In this document: one piece after another, positions 10,012-20,147 of the stretch
Layout: every line of letters starts with the position of its first letter
How positions within the stretch are numbered: the first letter of the stretch is position 1
NCBI RefSeq assembly: GCF_900172265.1
Contig: NZ_FWFK01000004.1
Coordinates: forward strand, 310,001-374,000
Length of the DNA stretch: 64,000 nt
Source: Roseivivax jejudonensis
GTDB lineage: Bacteria; Pseudomonadota; Alphaproteobacteria; Rhodobacterales; Rhodobacteraceae
Direction of reading: 5' to 3'
The notes under the pieces: generated by a model
Database searches by the model: none
The model's input: the letters and a program-made list of their open reading frames with translations, nothing else
What the model was told of the DNA's origin: nothing
Position numbers and translations under genes: made by a program

Positions 10012-10866
10012 TCAGAGCCACTCGCCCCGCACCATCTGGCGATAGATCGCCGAGAGCCAGTTGTCGCCCACGGAGCGCATCTCGAGGCCCTGCCCTGTCA
10101 GGAGCGCGTAGCTGTCCTCGTACCACTCGCTCGAACGGTAGTTGTAGGCGAGGATGGCGCCGGCGGTCTGCGCCTCGTCGGTCAGACCGAGCGACAGGTA
10201 GGCCTCCACCAGCCGGTGCAGCGCCTCGGGCGTGTGCGTCGTCGTCTGGAAGTCCTCGACCACCACGCGGAACCGGTTGGTTGCCGCGGCGTAGTGCTGC
10301 CGCTTCAGGTAATAGCGCCCGATCTCCATCTCCTTGCCGGCGAGATGGTCGAAGGCGAGGTCGAATTTCAGGATCGCGGTGCGGGCGTATTCGCTGTCGG
10401 GATAGACCTCGATGACCTGACGCAGCGATTGCAGCGCCTGGAAGGTCAGCCCCTGGTCGCGGCCGACTTCCTCGATCTGGTCGTAATAGCTCAGCGCCAG
10501 AAGGTACTGCGCGTACGCCGCGTCATCCTCGAGCGGATAGAAATCGATGTACCGCTGTGCGGCGGCGCGGCTGTTCTCGTAGTCGCGGTCGCGATGGAAC
10601 GCGAAGGCCTGCATGATCAGCGACCGCTTCGCCCACTCCGAATAGGGATAGAGGCGTTCGACCTCGGCGAAGTATTCCGCCGCGTCGTCGGGGCGGTTGC
10701 GGTCGAGTTCAAACTCGCCGCGCTCGTAGATCTGTTCAGCCGTGAAGGATTCGAGAGGAACGCCCCCGGGGCCGGTGCCCGGACGCTCGCCGTTGCCGCA
10801 TCCCGACAGCGCGAGTGCGAAAAGACCGGCCCCAATCAAGGAAAACCGCACGATTCCGCCTGCCAT
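10012..10866 (-). CDS. bamD: Outer membrane assembly lipoprotein BamD
   Basis: A 284-residue lipoprotein component of the BAM complex that inserts beta-barrel proteins in the outer membrane. The signal peptide ends in the lipobox LALSGC with the lipid-bearing Cys23 (counting from the ATG used). The mature chain is built of TPR-like helical pairs, e.g. YERGEFELDRNRPDDAAEYF and EVERLYPYSEWAKRS, as in BamD/ComL. I prefer ATG 10866, which has GAGGG 8-9 nt upstream; a GTG at 10875 adds three residues. It lies downstream of lpxC and upstream of recN, the conserved order in this group. Confidence 0.93.
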   Translation of the reverse strand: MAGGIVRFSLIGAGLFALALSGCGNGERPGTGPGGVPLESFTAEQIYERGEFELDRNRPDDAAEYFAEVERLYPYSEWAKRSLIMQAFAFHRDRDYENSRAAAQRYIDFYPLEDDAAYAQYLLALSYYDQIEEVGRDQGLTFQALQSLRQVIEVYPDSEYARTAILKFDLAFDHLAGKEMEIGRYYLKRQHYAAATNRFRVVVEDFQTTTHTPEALHRLVEAYLSLGLTDEAQTAGAILAYNYRSSEWYEDSYALLTGQGLEMRSVGDNWLSAIYRQMVRGEWL

Positions 10867-10982
10867 CCGGATCACCCTCAGCTCGTCCGCGGAGCTGCCT
10901 GCCCCTTGTCGTTACACGCCTCTAGCACAGAAAATTCCGGGGCAAAACGGCCTAGGATCACTTCGCCGCGCGCTGCGGCGTC

Positions 10983-11006
10983 GCGGTCGCCGCGCGGCGC
11001 GACCGC
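10983..11006 (-). terminator. Hairpin downstream of lpxC
   Basis: An 8-bp perfect stem (GCGGTCGC/GCGACCGC) with an 8-nt GC loop begins 17 nt after the lpxC stop. It lacks a T-run, so it could be a processing or attenuation hairpin rather than a full intrinsic terminator. Confidence 0.3.
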
Positions 11007-11023
11007 AGATCCGGCGGACCCGA

Positions 11024-11944
11024 TCAGGCCACCGCCGGGATCTCTTCGCGCTGGATGCCGACGCCGGGCAGACGGGCGCGCATTTCCGGCCCGATCTCCA
11101 CCAGCCGCGCGGCTCCGTCCGTCGCGAACACTTCGTGCAGCAGCAAGTTGGTCATCGCGTGACCGGCCTTGTGGCCCTCGTAGAGCCCGAGGACCGGATG
11201 ACCGGCCAGCGCCAGGTCGCCCAGTGCGTCCAGCATCTTGTGGCGCACCGCCTCGTCGGCGTGGCGCAGCCCGCCCGGCGTCAGAACGCGCGCGCCTTCG
11301 ACGACGACGGCATTGTCCAGCGTACCGCCGAGCGCGAGCCCGTGGGCCCGCATCGTGTCCACGTCGGCCTTGCGGCAGAACGTCCGGCTGTCCGACAGCT
11401 CGCGCACGAAGGCGCCGTTCGACAGGTCGAGCGACTTGCGCTGCGTTCCGATCGCCGCGTCGGCAAAGCTGATGTGAAAGTCCATGCGCACGCCGTCATG
11501 CGGCGACAGGCGCGCCCAGCCCGCGTCGGTCCGGACTTCGACCGGCTTCAGGATCTGAAGCGCGCGCACCGGTGCGGCCAGTGTCCGCAGGCCACGGCCG
11601 AGGATACCGCGCACGAAAGGCGCCGCCGAGCCGTCGAGGATCGGCACTTCCGGTCCGTCGATCTCGACCAACGCGTTGTGCACGCCGCAGCCCGCAAGGG
11701 CCGCCATCACGTGCTCGACCGTCTGCACCTCGACGCCGGCGGCGTTCACGATGCGCGTGCAGAGCGGCGAACGCTGGACGACGTCCCAGCGCGCCGGCAC
11801 GAGCGTGTCGCCCAGGCGGATGTCGGTGCGCTTGAACCAGATGCCATGCTCCGCTCCGGCCGGGCGGATGGTCAGGCGCGCCGGACGACCGGAGTGGAGG
11901 CCCACCCCGTCGAACGTGATCGCTGCTCTGACGGTCGTCTGCAC
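11024..11944 (-). CDS. lpxC: UDP-3-O-acyl-N-acetylglucosamine deacetylase LpxC
   Basis: A 306-residue zinc deacetylase, the committed step of lipid A synthesis in the cytoplasm. It starts with a GTG at 11944 that is supported by GGAGA 8 nt upstream. Family motifs are the opening TVRAAITFDGVGLHSG, the EHVMAAL zinc/base region, and the HKMLDALGDLALAG motif containing zinc His and Asp. Length is normal. It follows ftsZ, as in most proteobacteria, but an intrinsic terminator after ftsZ and an approximately 200-bp gap imply its own promoter. The A/T-rich stretch around 12000-12060 is the likely place. Confidence 0.96.
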   Translation of the reverse strand: MQTTVRAAITFDGVGLHSGRPARLTIRPAGAEHGIWFKRTDIRLGDTLVPARWDVVQRSPLCTRIVNAAGVEVQTVEHVMAALAGCGVHNALVEIDGPEVPILDGSAAPFVRGILGRGLRTLAAPVRALQILKPVEVRTDAGWARLSPHDGVRMDFHISFADAAIGTQRKSLDLSNGAFVRELSDSRTFCRKADVDTMRAHGLALGGTLDNAVVVEGARVLTPGGLRHADEAVRHKMLDALGDLALAGHPVLGLYEGHKAGHAMTNLLLHEVFATDGAARLVEIGPEMRARLPGVGIQREEIPAVA

Positions 11945-12091
11945 GGTCTGTCTCCGGATCGCTGGTGTGGCGGAGGCACGGCGCCCCTGCGTCTGCCATT
12001 TGATCTAGAGATCACGTGCACTTCGCTCAAATCAAAGATTACAACGGCTTGAAACACGAAGTCGCAATTCTCAAGCCCCTGATCCAAAACG

Positions 12092-12118
12092 AAAAACGCC
12101 CCCTCCGGAGAGGGGGCG
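12092..12118 (-). terminator. Intrinsic terminator of the ftsZ transcript
   Basis: On the minus strand, a perfect 9-bp GC stem (CGCCCCCTC/GAGGGGGCG, bases 12097-12118) with a TCCG loop is followed at once by TTTTT. It starts 24 nt after the ftsZ stop. This is the best textbook terminator in the window, and it separates the division cluster from lpxC. Confidence 0.88.
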
Positions 12119-12142
12119 CTCGGTGTCCCGCGGGCCGCGGTG

Positions 12143-13810
12143 TCAGTTGGCCTGCCGGCGCAGGAAGGCGGGGATCTCGATCCGGTCCTGATCTTCCTCG
12201 GCGTGATCGTCCTGGATCGGCTCGGGCCGGTGCGCCTGCACGGGCGGCTGGCGCCGTGCCGCGGCGGCCGGAGCGGCCTCGTGACCGTGGCCGGTCATGC
12301 GGTTGATGAGCGAATTGATCCCGAAGCGGGCCTTCTCGCCCTCGGCGGTCTGCTGTGCCGCGCGCTGCGGCTGCGCGCTGCGCTGGGGTGCTGCCGGCGC
12401 CTCGGGACGGGACCGCGCGGCGGCGGCCTGGAGCCGGGCGAGTGCCTCGGGCGAAGGCGTTCCCGGAGCCGGGGCGCGCGGCGCGACGAAGGTCTCGGGG
12501 CTGTCCTCGGGCTCCACCTCGACGGCGCGATGGTCGGCCGCGGCGGGCTTGGGCTGGTACGCCGGCGGCGGCAGGCCGTCGTCGCCCTCGGCCGTGTCCT
12601 CCTCGAAGATGGTTTCCATCTCGTCGGCGGCGGCGGTGCGTTCGGCGTTCAGATCCTCGAAGAGAGAGGGCTCCTGGTCGTCACGCGCGACCTGCGCGGC
12701 CGGGGCCGCCGTCGCGGCGGCGGGCGCGGGACGCGGCGCCTCGGTCAGCTTGGGCGCGGCGTGGGCCACGTCCTCGGCCTCGACCGTCTGGCGCAGCGGC
12801 TCACGCAGCGACCGGCGCGGCACCGGCATTTCCGTGTTCACGTCGGTCGCATCGATGCCGGTGGCGACGACGGACACGCGCATCCGGCCTTCCATGGTCT
12901 GATCGAGGGTCGAGCCGACGATGATGTTCGCGTCCGCGTCGACTTCCTCGCGGATGCGGTTCGCCGCCTCGTCGAGTTCGAACAGGGTGAGGTCGTGACC
13001 ACCGGTGATGTTGATGAGCACGCCCTTGGCGCCGCGCAGCGAGATCTCGTCCAGCAGCGGGTTCGCGATGGCCTTCTCGGCGGCCTGGATCGCGCGATCC
13101 TCGCCGTCGGCCTCGCCCGTGCCCATCATCGCCTTTCCCATCTCGTCCATCACCGCGCGCACGTCGGCGAAGTCGAGGTTGATGAGACCCGGGCGCACCA
13201 TCAGGTCGGTCACGCCCTTCACGCCCTGGTACAGGACGTCGTCGGCCATCGAGAACGCCTCGGTGAAGGTCGTCTTCTCGTTCGCCAGACGGAACAGGTT
13301 CTGGTTCGGAATGATGATGAGCGTGTCGACGACCTTCTGCAGCGCCTCGACGCCGTCCTCGGCCTGGCGCATGCGCTTGGCGCCTTCGAACTGGAAGGGC
13401 TTGGTCACGACGCCGACGGTCAGGACGCCCAGCTCGCGGGCCGCCTGAGCGATGATCGGCGCGGCGCCGGTGCCGGTGCCGCCCCCCATACCGGCGGTGA
13501 TGAAGCACATGTGCGCGCCAGCGAGGTGATCGACGATCTGTTCGATCGACTCCTCTGCCGCCGCGGCGCCCACGGTCGCGCGGGCACCGGCACCCAGACC
13601 CTCGGTCACCTTCACGCCGAGCTGGATGCGGTTGTCCGCCTGGCTTTGCTGCAGAGCCTGCGCGTCGGTGTTCGCCACGACGAAGTCGCAGCCGTCGAGC
13701 GCCTTCTCGATCATGTTGTTGACGGCGTTGCCGCCCGCCCCGCCGACGCCGAAGACCGTGATCCGCGGCTTCAGTTCATCGTTCCCGGGCACCGAAAGGT
13801 TGAGTGTCAT
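12143..13810 (-). CDS. ftsZ: Cell division GTPase FtsZ
   Basis: A 555-residue tubulin homologue that forms the cytokinetic ring. The N-terminal GTPase core (about 15-320) shows [14 protein letters not shown] near residues 20-32 and the tubulin signature GGGTGTG at about 108-114. A long, low-complexity Ala/Pro/Glu linker (about 325-540) follows, as is usual in alphaproteobacteria. The chain ends in the conserved partner-binding peptide [11 protein letters not shown], which binds FtsA and other division proteins. The start ATG at 13810 gives the typical MTLNLSVPG. It lies 171 bp downstream of ftsA, so a promoter dedicated to ftsZ is likely in 13811-13981. An intrinsic terminator follows. Confidence 0.97.
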   Translation of the reverse strand: MTLNLSVPGNDELKPRITVFGVGGAGGNAVNNMIEKALDGCDFVVANTDAQALQQSQADNRIQLGVKVTEGLGAGARATVGAAAAEESIEQIVDHLAGAHMCFITAGMGGGTGTGAAPIIAQAARELGVLTVGVVTKPFQFEGAKRMRQAEDGVEALQKVVDTLIIIPNQNLFRLANEKTTFTEAFSMADDVLYQGVKGVTDLMVRPGLINLDFADVRAVMDEMGKAMMGTGEADGEDRAIQAAEKAIANPLLDEISLRGAKGVLINITGGHDLTLFELDEAANRIREEVDADANIIVGSTLDQTMEGRMRVSVVATGIDATDVNTEMPVPRRSLREPLRQTVEAEDVAHAAPKLTEAPRPAPAAATAAPAAQVARDDQEPSLFEDLNAERTAAADEMETIFEEDTAEGDDGLPPPAYQPKPAAADHRAVEVEPEDSPETFVAPRAPAPGTPSPEALARLQAAAARSRPEAPAAPQRSAQPQRAAQQTAEGEKARFGINSLINRMTGHGHEAAPAAAARRQPPVQAHRPEPIQDDHAEEDQDRIEIPAFLRRQAN

Positions 13811-13981
13811 CGCTGTTCCGCCTGCTTGCTTTGGGCCGGCCGGGCCCTTTTCCGCCTATTTTTACCCGATGCTATCGTTTGCAGGGCCTGACGTCACGCA
13901 AAAAACACGAAAATCATACCAAATCTGCCGCAGTTCTTTCCGAGACTCGCGTGATTTCGCCGAAACGCGCAGATATTGCGG

Positions 13982-15316
13982 TCACCAGTTTTCCTTGAAC
14001 CATCTCACGGCGCGCCCGAACGTCCGGCCGGGCAGTCGCTCCACCGGAATCTCGAAGTCCCACCACTCGTCCTGCGGATGCGCGGCAAAGAGGCAGAGGC
14101 CGACCGTGCTGGCGAAGCTCGGCACCGTCGCCGCCTGCGGCAGGCCGTGCACACGGAGCGGACGGCCCAGCCGCACTTGCTGGCCGAGGATCTTGGAGGC
14201 GAGGCCGTCGAGCCCCGGCGTCTGGCTGCCCCCGCCGGTCAGCACGATCTGCTGGCTCGGCAGGTATTCGAACCCGGCCGCGTCGAGCCGGGCGCGCACC
14301 TCCTCGAGGATCTCCTCGACGCGTGGGCGCATGATCCCGATCAGCTCGGCGCGGGTCACCGTGCGCCGGTCGTGCTCCCAGTCGCCGGTGTCGCCGCCGA
14401 TCTCGATCATCTCGCGGTCGTCCATGCCGGTCGCCACCACGCCGCCGTGGAAGGTCTTGATCCGCTCGGCCGTCGCCATCGGCACCTGCAGACCCATCGA
14501 GATGTCGCCGGTGATGTGGTCGCCGCCCATCTTGACCGCGTCGGCGTAGATCATGTGCTTCTTCATGAAGATCGACACGCTGGTCACGCCGCCGCCCATG
14601 TCGATGCACGCCGCGCCCAGTTCCTGCTCGTCCTCGACGAGAGCCGAGATGCCGCTGGCATATGCCGACGAGGCGATGCCCGCGAGTTCGAGATCGCAGC
14701 GCTTGACGCATTGCGCGAGGTTCTGGACCGCCATGCCGTCGACCGTGAGCATGTGCATGTCGGTCGCGAGTTCCTGGCCGATCTGTCCGCGCGGATCGCC
14801 GAGGCCGGAGCGGTGATCGAGCGCGAAGTTCACCGGCTGAGCGTGCAGCACCTCGCGGTCATGGCCAAGATCGGGCACGTCACAGGCCGACAGCACGCGC
14901 GCGATGTCCTGCTCGCTGACCGTGGTGCCCTGCAGGTCGACCTTGCCCGACAGTCCGTAGCTGCGCGGATCGGCGCCCGAGAAGCACGCGATCACGTGGT
15001 CGACCCGCTTGTCGGCCATCTTCTGCGCCGCCTGCACCGCGGTACGGATCGCGCGCTCGGTCTCCTGCATGGCGCTGATCTCGCCGAAACGCACGCCGCG
15101 CGAGCGCGTGGTCGCGACACCGATCACCTGGAACCCCGACTGACCGGCAAGGCTGCCCACGCCGTCCTGGTCATGCATCCGCTCGGTGCCGTCGAAGCGC
15201 AGCACGAAGCAGGCGATCTTCGAGCTCCCGACATCGAGAATGGCGATGACACCGCGCTGCATCGCCGCCTTGCGCATGTTGCGCATCGCCCGCTGGGATT
15301 CGTAGAGCTCGATCAT
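13982..15316 (-). CDS. ftsA: Cell division protein FtsA
   Basis: A 444-residue actin-like ATPase that anchors FtsZ to the membrane. The phosphate-1 motif AILDVGSSKIACF begins near residue 25. The SHS2 (1C) domain follows in the middle, and phosphate-2 (AACIDMGGGVTSV) and the adenosine motif (IVLTGGGSQTPG) come later. The C-terminus (VRWFKENW) is short and amphipathic, the usual membrane-targeting helix. The start overlaps the ftsQ stop as ATGA, indicating translational coupling. Confidence 0.96.
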   Translation of the reverse strand: MIELYESQRAMRNMRKAAMQRGVIAILDVGSSKIACFVLRFDGTERMHDQDGVGSLAGQSGFQVIGVATTRSRGVRFGEISAMQETERAIRTAVQAAQKMADKRVDHVIACFSGADPRSYGLSGKVDLQGTTVSEQDIARVLSACDVPDLGHDREVLHAQPVNFALDHRSGLGDPRGQIGQELATDMHMLTVDGMAVQNLAQCVKRCDLELAGIASSAYASGISALVEDEQELGAACIDMGGGVTSVSIFMKKHMIYADAVKMGGDHITGDISMGLQVPMATAERIKTFHGGVVATGMDDREMIEIGGDTGDWEHDRRTVTRAELIGIMRPRVEEILEEVRARLDAAGFEYLPSQQIVLTGGGSQTPGLDGLASKILGQQVRLGRPLRVHGLPQAATVPSFASTVGLCLFAAHPQDEWWDFEIPVERLPGRTFGRAVRWFKENW

Positions 15317-16185
15317 CTATTCTGTGTCCCTGCCTCAATCGCCTTGATGCGCCAGAGTTCTTCCAGCGCATGATCGGTCATTCTCAATGTCGGTCGCCGC
15401 GGAAGCCGCAGATCGACGGCGACGAGATCGCGCGCCAAGAGATCCACGGCATCGTCCATCGCGATAGCGCGCTCCAGCGCGCGCACCGCCCCGGCCTCGG
15501 GCAGCATGATCCGCTGCCCGCGGTCGAGTACCACGTCCCACCGCCGCGCGCCCTTGCGCACGAAGCCCCGCAGCCGGCCGCGCAGCGGCGCGGCCGCGAC
15601 GTGGAGCGCCGAAAGCTCCGCCACGGCGAGGTCCGCGCCGTCGCCCACCATCACCGGCAGATCCGGATGCGCCGAGCGCGTCTCGGCCGGGCCGACGACG
15701 ACACCTTCGGGGTCGACCAGCCACAACCCCTGTGCCGTGCGCCACAGGACCGCGGGCACGCGTTCTTCCACGTCGACTTCGAGCACGCCGCCCTGGCGGA
15801 TATGCAGGCGCACGGACTTCACCGCGGCCAGTTCCGCGACGGTGTCGCGCATCGCTTCGAGGTCGAGGTCGAAGGATGAGACGGGGAAGTCCACCGCGAG
15901 ACGCGCGCGCACCTCCTCGGCGACCTCGTCGGACGCGCCGTCGACGGCCATCAGCTTGACCATGAACTCGGGGCGTTCCTCGATCATGGCCCGGGCATCG
16001 CTCCAGGCCAGCGTGATCCGCTCGATGGTCTCGGGCTGGCTCAGCCAGAACGCCGCGCCGCCGAAGGTGAGCGCCAGCGGCAGCCCGACCCGCAGCATTA
16101 GGCGGTAGGCCGGCGTCAGCATCATCCGCTGCATCCGGTAGCGCAGGCGCGACGGCGCGGGATCGATCCGGGTCACCTGTTGCAC
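15313..16185 (-). CDS. ftsQ: Cell division protein FtsQ
   Basis: A bitopic inner-membrane division protein of about 290 residues, with a short cytoplasmic basic tail, one transmembrane segment ([15 protein letters not shown] region, about residues 40-55), a periplasmic POTRA domain (from [10 protein letters not shown]) and the beta-rich FtsQ domain ending [14 protein letters not shown] choose a GTG start at 16185, which has a strong GGAGG 7 nt upstream located inside the end of ddl. The ATG of the longer frame at 16212 would lie deeper in ddl and has no such site. The coding ends of ddl and ftsQ overlap by 13 bp. The stop overlaps the ftsA start. Confidence 0.9.
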   Translation of the reverse strand: MQQVTRIDPAPSRLRYRMQRMMLTPAYRLMLRVGLPLALTFGGAAFWLSQPETIERITLAWSDARAMIEERPEFMVKLMAVDGASDEVAEEVRARLAVDFPVSSFDLDLEAMRDTVAELAAVKSVRLHIRQGGVLEVDVEERVPAVLWRTAQGLWLVDPEGVVVGPAETRSAHPDLPVMVGDGADLAVAELSALHVAAAPLRGRLRGFVRKGARRWDVVLDRGQRIMLPEAGAVRALERAIAMDDAVDLLARDLVAVDLRLPRRPTLRMTDHALEELWRIKAIEAGTQNR

Positions 16186-17087
16186 GAAGCGTCCTCCACC
16201 AGAAAGCGGCACATCGCGCCGAACGGAATGCCCACGCTCTCGCCCTGCTCCGGCGTCAGGGAGGTGGGCGTCATGCCGGGCTGCGTGTTGGTTTCCAGAA
16301 GCACGAGCCCCGCGAGGCCGCGCGACGAGTCCCAGCGGAAGTCGGTGCGGCTCACGCCGCGACAGCCGAGCGCCCGGTGCGCCCGAAGCGCGTAATCGAG
16401 GCAGGCATCGAAGATGTCCTGCGGGATGTCGGCCGGCACCACATGGCGCGACCCGCCGGGCTTGTACTTGGCGTCGTAGTCGTACCAGTCGTCGGTGACG
16501 ATATCGGTGACGGTCAGCGCGCGGTCGCCCAGCACAGTGGTGGTCAGCTCGCGCCCGGGCGCGAACGCCTCGACCATCAGGATGTCCGGCATCGTGTCGG
16601 CAAGCGCCGGCGGCGCGTTCTCACCCTCGGCCACGAGGTAGACCCCGACCGAAGACCCTTCGTTGTAGGGCTTGATGACGTAGGGCGGCACCATCGGGTG
16701 CCCGCCGGAGAGCTCCGCCTTGCACACGAGCCGGCTGTCGGCCACCGGCAGCCCGATGTTGCGATAGACGGCCTTGGTGCGCTCCTTGTCCATGGCGAGC
16801 GCGGAGGCGAGGACCCCGGAATGCGTATAGGGCACGCCCATCCATTCGAGCAGTCCCTGAACCGCGCCGTCCTCGCCCATCGGACCGTGCAGCGCGTTGA
16901 AGGCGACGTCGGGGGAAATCTCGGACAGGCGCGCGGCAAGGTCGCGGTCGCAATCGACCTCGACCACTTCGAACCCCTCGTTCCGCAAAGCGGCGGCGCA
17001 GCCACGCCCGGTCGAGAGAGACACCTCGCGCTCGGCCGAGATGCCGCCCATCAACACCGCCACTTTCGGGAGTGCCCTGCTCGACAT
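16173..17087 (-). CDS. ddl: D-alanine--D-alanine ligase
   Basis: A 304-residue ATP-grasp enzyme that makes the D-Ala-D-Ala dipeptide for peptidoglycan. It has the N-terminal signature [18 protein letters not shown], the [20 protein letters not shown] segment, the ATP-binding FVIKP-like [14 protein letters not shown] and the C-terminal metal/phosphate motif [15 protein letters not shown]. The start at 17087 ([11 protein letters not shown]) has GAGG 10 nt upstream; the frame extends 13 codons further without family similarity. It lies between murB and ftsQ in the usual order of this cluster. Confidence 0.95.
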   Translation of the reverse strand: MSSRALPKVAVLMGGISAEREVSLSTGRGCAAALRNEGFEVVEVDCDRDLAARLSEISPDVAFNALHGPMGEDGAVQGLLEWMGVPYTHSGVLASALAMDKERTKAVYRNIGLPVADSRLVCKAELSGGHPMVPPYVIKPYNEGSSVGVYLVAEGENAPPALADTMPDILMVEAFAPGRELTTTVLGDRALTVTDIVTDDWYDYDAKYKPGGSRHVVPADIPQDIFDACLDYALRAHRALGCRGVSRTDFRWDSSRGLAGLVLLETNTQPGMTPTSLTPEQGESVGIPFGAMCRFLVEDASCNR

Positions 17088-17254
17088 CCCAAAACTGCCT
17101 CGTGCCTCGGACCTGCCCGCCCACACCGATGGCGGGGAATCCGTTATGTCATTTTCGTTGCAACCTGCCTGTGGTCGCGATTGTCCCGGTTTCCCGGTCT
17201 GCTCCGGGGCGGTTCGGGGCCGAAGGCCGCGTATCGCGGCGGGCCCGTCCGTCC

Positions 17255-18187
17255 TCAGTCGCGGATCGGTTCACCAACCCGCATGATTTCCCAATGTAGC
17301 GATATTCCACTGCTTTGAAAAACCATTTTTCGCACATCCTCGCCAAGACCTTCGAGGTCGGCTGCCGTGGCGTCGCCGGTATTGATGAGGAAGTTCGAGT
17401 GCTTTTCCGACATCTGCGCGCCGCCGCGGCGCGCGCCGCGCATCCCGGCGTCGTCGATCACCTTCCAGGCCTTGAGATCGTGCACGTCGTCGTCGCGCCC
17501 GGTCGAGGAGAAGCCCGCGGGATTTCGGAAGGTCGATCCCGCCGTCCGCTCCTTGCTGGGCTGCGTCGCGTCGCGCCGCGCGAGCTGGTCGGCCATGCGG
17601 GCCTCGAGCGCGTCGGCCGCGCCAGGCGCGCCCTCGAAGGTCGCGTCGACGATCACCGCCCCGTCGGGCAGGTCGGTCTGGCGGTAGCGGAAGTTCAGGT
17701 CGTCGGCGGCAAAGGTGATCAACCGGCCGTCGCGGGTCACCGCCCGAGCCGACACGAAGACGTCCGCGACATAGGTGCCGTAGCAGCCTGCGTTCATGCG
17801 CACCGCGCCGCCGACGGCGCCGGGGATCGTCCGCAGGAAAGTCAGGTCGACGCCTGCGGCAGCCGCGCGCTTGGCCACGAACGCATCGAGCGCCGCGGCC
17901 CCCGCGGTCACCCGCGTTCCGTCGATCTCCACGCCGTTGAAGCCGCGGCCGAGCCGGATCACCACCGCGCGGATGCCGCCGTCCCGGACGATCAGGTTCG
18001 ATCCGACCCCCATCGGAAAGACCGGCACCGCGGGGTCGAGCGCGGCGAGGAAATCCTGCAGGTCGGCCACGTCGGCCGGCTGGAACAGCCAGTCCGCCGG
18101 TCCGCCGACGCGCAGCCAGGTCAGGTCGGAAAGGGCGCGCTCGGCCGTCAGGCGTCCGCGAACCCGGGGGAGATCGGTCAGGGTCAT
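17255..18187 (-). CDS. murB: UDP-N-acetylenolpyruvoylglucosamine reductase MurB
   Basis: A 310-residue FAD enzyme that reduces UDP-GlcNAc-enolpyruvate to UDP-MurNAc. FAD-binding stretches are [15 protein letters not shown] and [16 protein letters not shown]. The catalytic serine motif is GSTFRNPAG, and the C-terminal [10 protein letters not shown] holds the catalytic Glu region. The start at 18187 gives [11 protein letters not shown]. It follows the two DUF2484 genes by about 55 bp and precedes ddl by about 170 bp, a gap that could contain a promoter for ddl-ftsQA. Confidence 0.95.
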   Translation of the reverse strand: MTLTDLPRVRGRLTAERALSDLTWLRVGGPADWLFQPADVADLQDFLAALDPAVPVFPMGVGSNLIVRDGGIRAVVIRLGRGFNGVEIDGTRVTAGAAALDAFVAKRAAAAGVDLTFLRTIPGAVGGAVRMNAGCYGTYVADVFVSARAVTRDGRLITFAADDLNFRYRQTDLPDGAVIVDATFEGAPGAADALEARMADQLARRDATQPSKERTAGSTFRNPAGFSSTGRDDDVHDLKAWKVIDDAGMRGARRGGAQMSEKHSNFLINTGDATAADLEGLGEDVRKMVFQSSGISLHWEIMRVGEPIRD

Positions 18188-18241
18188 GGCGCGTGTCCTG
18201 CCCAAACTCGCCGGGGGCGTAAAGCCCCGCGGCGTCCGCGC

Positions 18242-18496
18242 TCAGGCGCGCGAGGCGGACTGCCGCCGCATCCACCGCACGAAGTAGCGCACCGGCCAGC
18301 GCAACACGCTCATCCCGGCCGCGAGAGCGAGAAGCCCGATCCACGGGCCGTTCTCGTAGGTGACGAAGCCCAGGAGCGGAATGCCCACGGCGATCAGGAC
18401 ATAGGCGCGAGACCAGTGATTGTCGCGGGAGGGGATCATGGCGAGAACGTTCGCCGTGACGGCCCAGGCCAGCGCGAGGATCAGCGACAGGGTCAT
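18242..18496 (-). CDS. DUF2484 small membrane protein (second of a tandem pair)
   Basis: An 84-residue protein with about three hydrophobic segments (residues 2-20, 30-45 and 50-65) and a basic C-terminal tail (YFVRWMRRQSASRA). It starts [11 protein letters not shown] after a good GGAGG. Its start overlaps the stop of the preceding DUF2484 gene as ATGA. The family is, to my knowledge, confined to Rhodobacterales and has no assigned function. Its fixed position between murC and murB suggests a role tied to envelope growth, but that is inference only. Confidence 0.85.
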   Translation of the reverse strand: MTLSLILALAWAVTANVLAMIPSRDNHWSRAYVLIAVGIPLLGFVTYENGPWIGLLALAAGMSVLRWPVRYFVRWMRRQSASRA

Positions 18497-18747
18497 TTCG
18501 GCTCCTCCCGGAAACGCCACACCGTCCATTTCATGAAATGCGCCAATGGACGTCGAAACATAGACACGAAAGCTGCAAACCCGCACACCGCATAAATCGC
18601 ACCGTGCACCACACCGATCCAGACAAGCAAGGCCGGCGCGGCGATCAGCAGACCGAGACCCGGCGCGTACTGGCGCCGCATCGGCAGCATCGCCACGATT
18701 GTGGCCGCCAGGGCCCAGAGGCAGGCGACCACCAGCGGCGCGCTCAC
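18493..18747 (-). CDS. DUF2484 small membrane protein (first of a tandem pair)
   Basis: An 84-residue protein homologous in layout to the next gene: hydrophobic N-terminus ([20 protein letters not shown]), a middle segment ([18 protein letters not shown]), a third ([14 protein letters not shown]) and a basic end (RFREEPK). It begins with a GTG at 18747 that overlaps the murC stop as GTGA, so it is translationally coupled to murC. It ends overlapping the following DUF2484 start. The two paralogues are clearly diverged but keep the same length. Function unknown. Confidence 0.83.
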   Translation of the reverse strand: MSAPLVVACLWALAATIVAMLPMRRQYAPGLGLLIAAPALLVWIGVVHGAIYAVCGFAAFVSMFRRPLAHFMKWTVWRFREEPK

Positions 18748-20147
18748 GCCGCTGCCTCCAGCCGGCGGGTCAGGCCGTGCGCCCACGCGCTGATCGTGCC
18801 CGCCCCGAGGCAGACGACCATGTCCCCCGGCTGCGCCTGTTCGCGCACCAGCCGCTCGAGGTCGTCCTCGTCGCGGATCGCGCGGGCATGCCGATGGCCG
18901 TGCCGCACCAGCCCGGCCACGAGATCGTCGCGGCCCGCGCCCTCGATCGGATCCTCGCCGGCGGAATAGACGTCGGCGATCGCGACGACGTCGGCCTCGT
19001 TGAAGCAGGCGCAGAAATCATCGAAAAGCGAATGCAGACGCGAATAGCGGTGCGGCTGGTGCACGGCGATCACGCGGCCTTCGCAGGCCTGCCGCGCAGC
19101 CTTGAGCACCGCCGCGATCTCGACCGGATGGTGGCCGTAGTCGTCGATGACCGTGACGCCGTCGATCTCGCCCACGCGGGTGAACCGGCGATTGACGCCG
19201 CCGAAGTTGGCCAGCGCCTCGCGGATCTCCGCGCGCTTCATGCCCAGATGACGCGCGACCGCCACGGCCGACAGCGCGTTCGACACGTTGTGATCGCCCG
19301 GCATCGGCAAGGTGCAGCCCTCGATCATCGTGCCCTCGGATTGCAGGGCGACGTCGAAATGCGCGATCCCGCGCTCGTAACGCAGGTTGACCGCGCGCAC
19401 GTCGGCCTGCGTGTTGAAGCCGTAGGTCAGGACCCGGCGGTCGGTGATCCGCCCGACCAGCCGCTGCACCTCTTCGTGGTCGGTGCAGCACACGGCGAGA
19501 CCGTAGAAGGGGATGTTCGACACGAAGTCGAGAAAGCCCTGCTTCAGCCGCTCGAAATCGCCCCAGTGATCCATATGCTCGGGGTCGATGTTGGTGACGA
19601 TCGCCACCGTCGCCGGCAGCCGGTTGAAGGTGCCGTCGCTTTCGTCGGCCTCGACCACCATCCATTCGCCCTGCCCCATCCGCGCGTTCGAGCCGTAGGC
19701 GTGGATGATGCCGCCGTTCACGACCGTCGGATCGTATTCGCCGGCCACGAGAAGGGTCGCCACCATCGTCGTCGTCGTGGTCTTTCCGTGGGTGCCCGCC
19801 ACCGCGATGTTCGACTTGAGCCGCATCAGCTCGGCCAGCATCTCGGCCCGCCGCACGACCGGAAGCCCGCGCGCGCGCGCCGCGTCGAGTTCGGCATTGC
19901 CCGGCTTGATCGCCGAGGAGATCACGATCACCTCCGCGCCCTCGAGGTTCTCGGCCGACTGCCCGATGAAGATCCGCGCGCCCAGCCCCTCGAGGCGCTC
20001 GGTGATCTTCGACGCCTTCAGATCCGAGCCCTGCACGGTGTAGCCGAGGTTCAGCAGCACCTCCGCGATGCCCGACATGCCGATCCCGCCGATGCCGACG
20101 AAATGGATGGGGCCCACGTCGGTGGGCAGCTTGGTGGCGGCATTCAT
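18744..20147 (-). CDS. murC: UDP-N-acetylmuramate--L-alanine ligase MurC
   Basis: A 467-residue Mur ligase adding L-Ala to UDP-MurNAc. The N-terminal Rossmann motif is [18 protein letters not shown]. The ATP P-loop is [16 protein letters not shown], the central domain has [12 protein letters not shown] and [12 protein letters not shown], and the C-terminal domain begins near [20 protein letters not shown]. Length is standard. The start codon overlaps the murG stop by 4 bp and the stop overlaps the first DUF2484 start. Confidence 0.97.
   Translation of the reverse strand: MNAATKLPTDVGPIHFVGIGGIGMSGIAEVLLNLGYTVQGSDLKASKITERLEGLGARIFIGQSAENLEGAEVIVISSAIKPGNAELDAARARGLPVVRRAEMLAELMRLKSNIAVAGTHGKTTTTTMVATLLVAGEYDPTVVNGGIIHAYGSNARMGQGEWMVVEADESDGTFNRLPATVAIVTNIDPEHMDHWGDFERLKQGFLDFVSNIPFYGLAVCCTDHEEVQRLVGRITDRRVLTYGFNTQADVRAVNLRYERGIAHFDVALQSEGTMIEGCTLPMPGDHNVSNALSAVAVARHLGMKRAEIREALANFGGVNRRFTRVGEIDGVTVIDDYGHHPVEIAAVLKAARQACEGRVIAVHQPHRYSRLHSLFDDFCACFNEADVVAIADVYSAGEDPIEGAGRDDLVAGLVRHGHRHARAIRDEDDLERLVREQAQPGDMVVCLGAGTISAWAHGLTRRLEAAA

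Noticed and set aside
13811-13981. A CtrA-type TTAA-N7-TTAA site before ftsZ
   Set aside because: I looked because ftsZ is under CtrA control in Caulobacter, but no such site is present; only one GANTC occurs.
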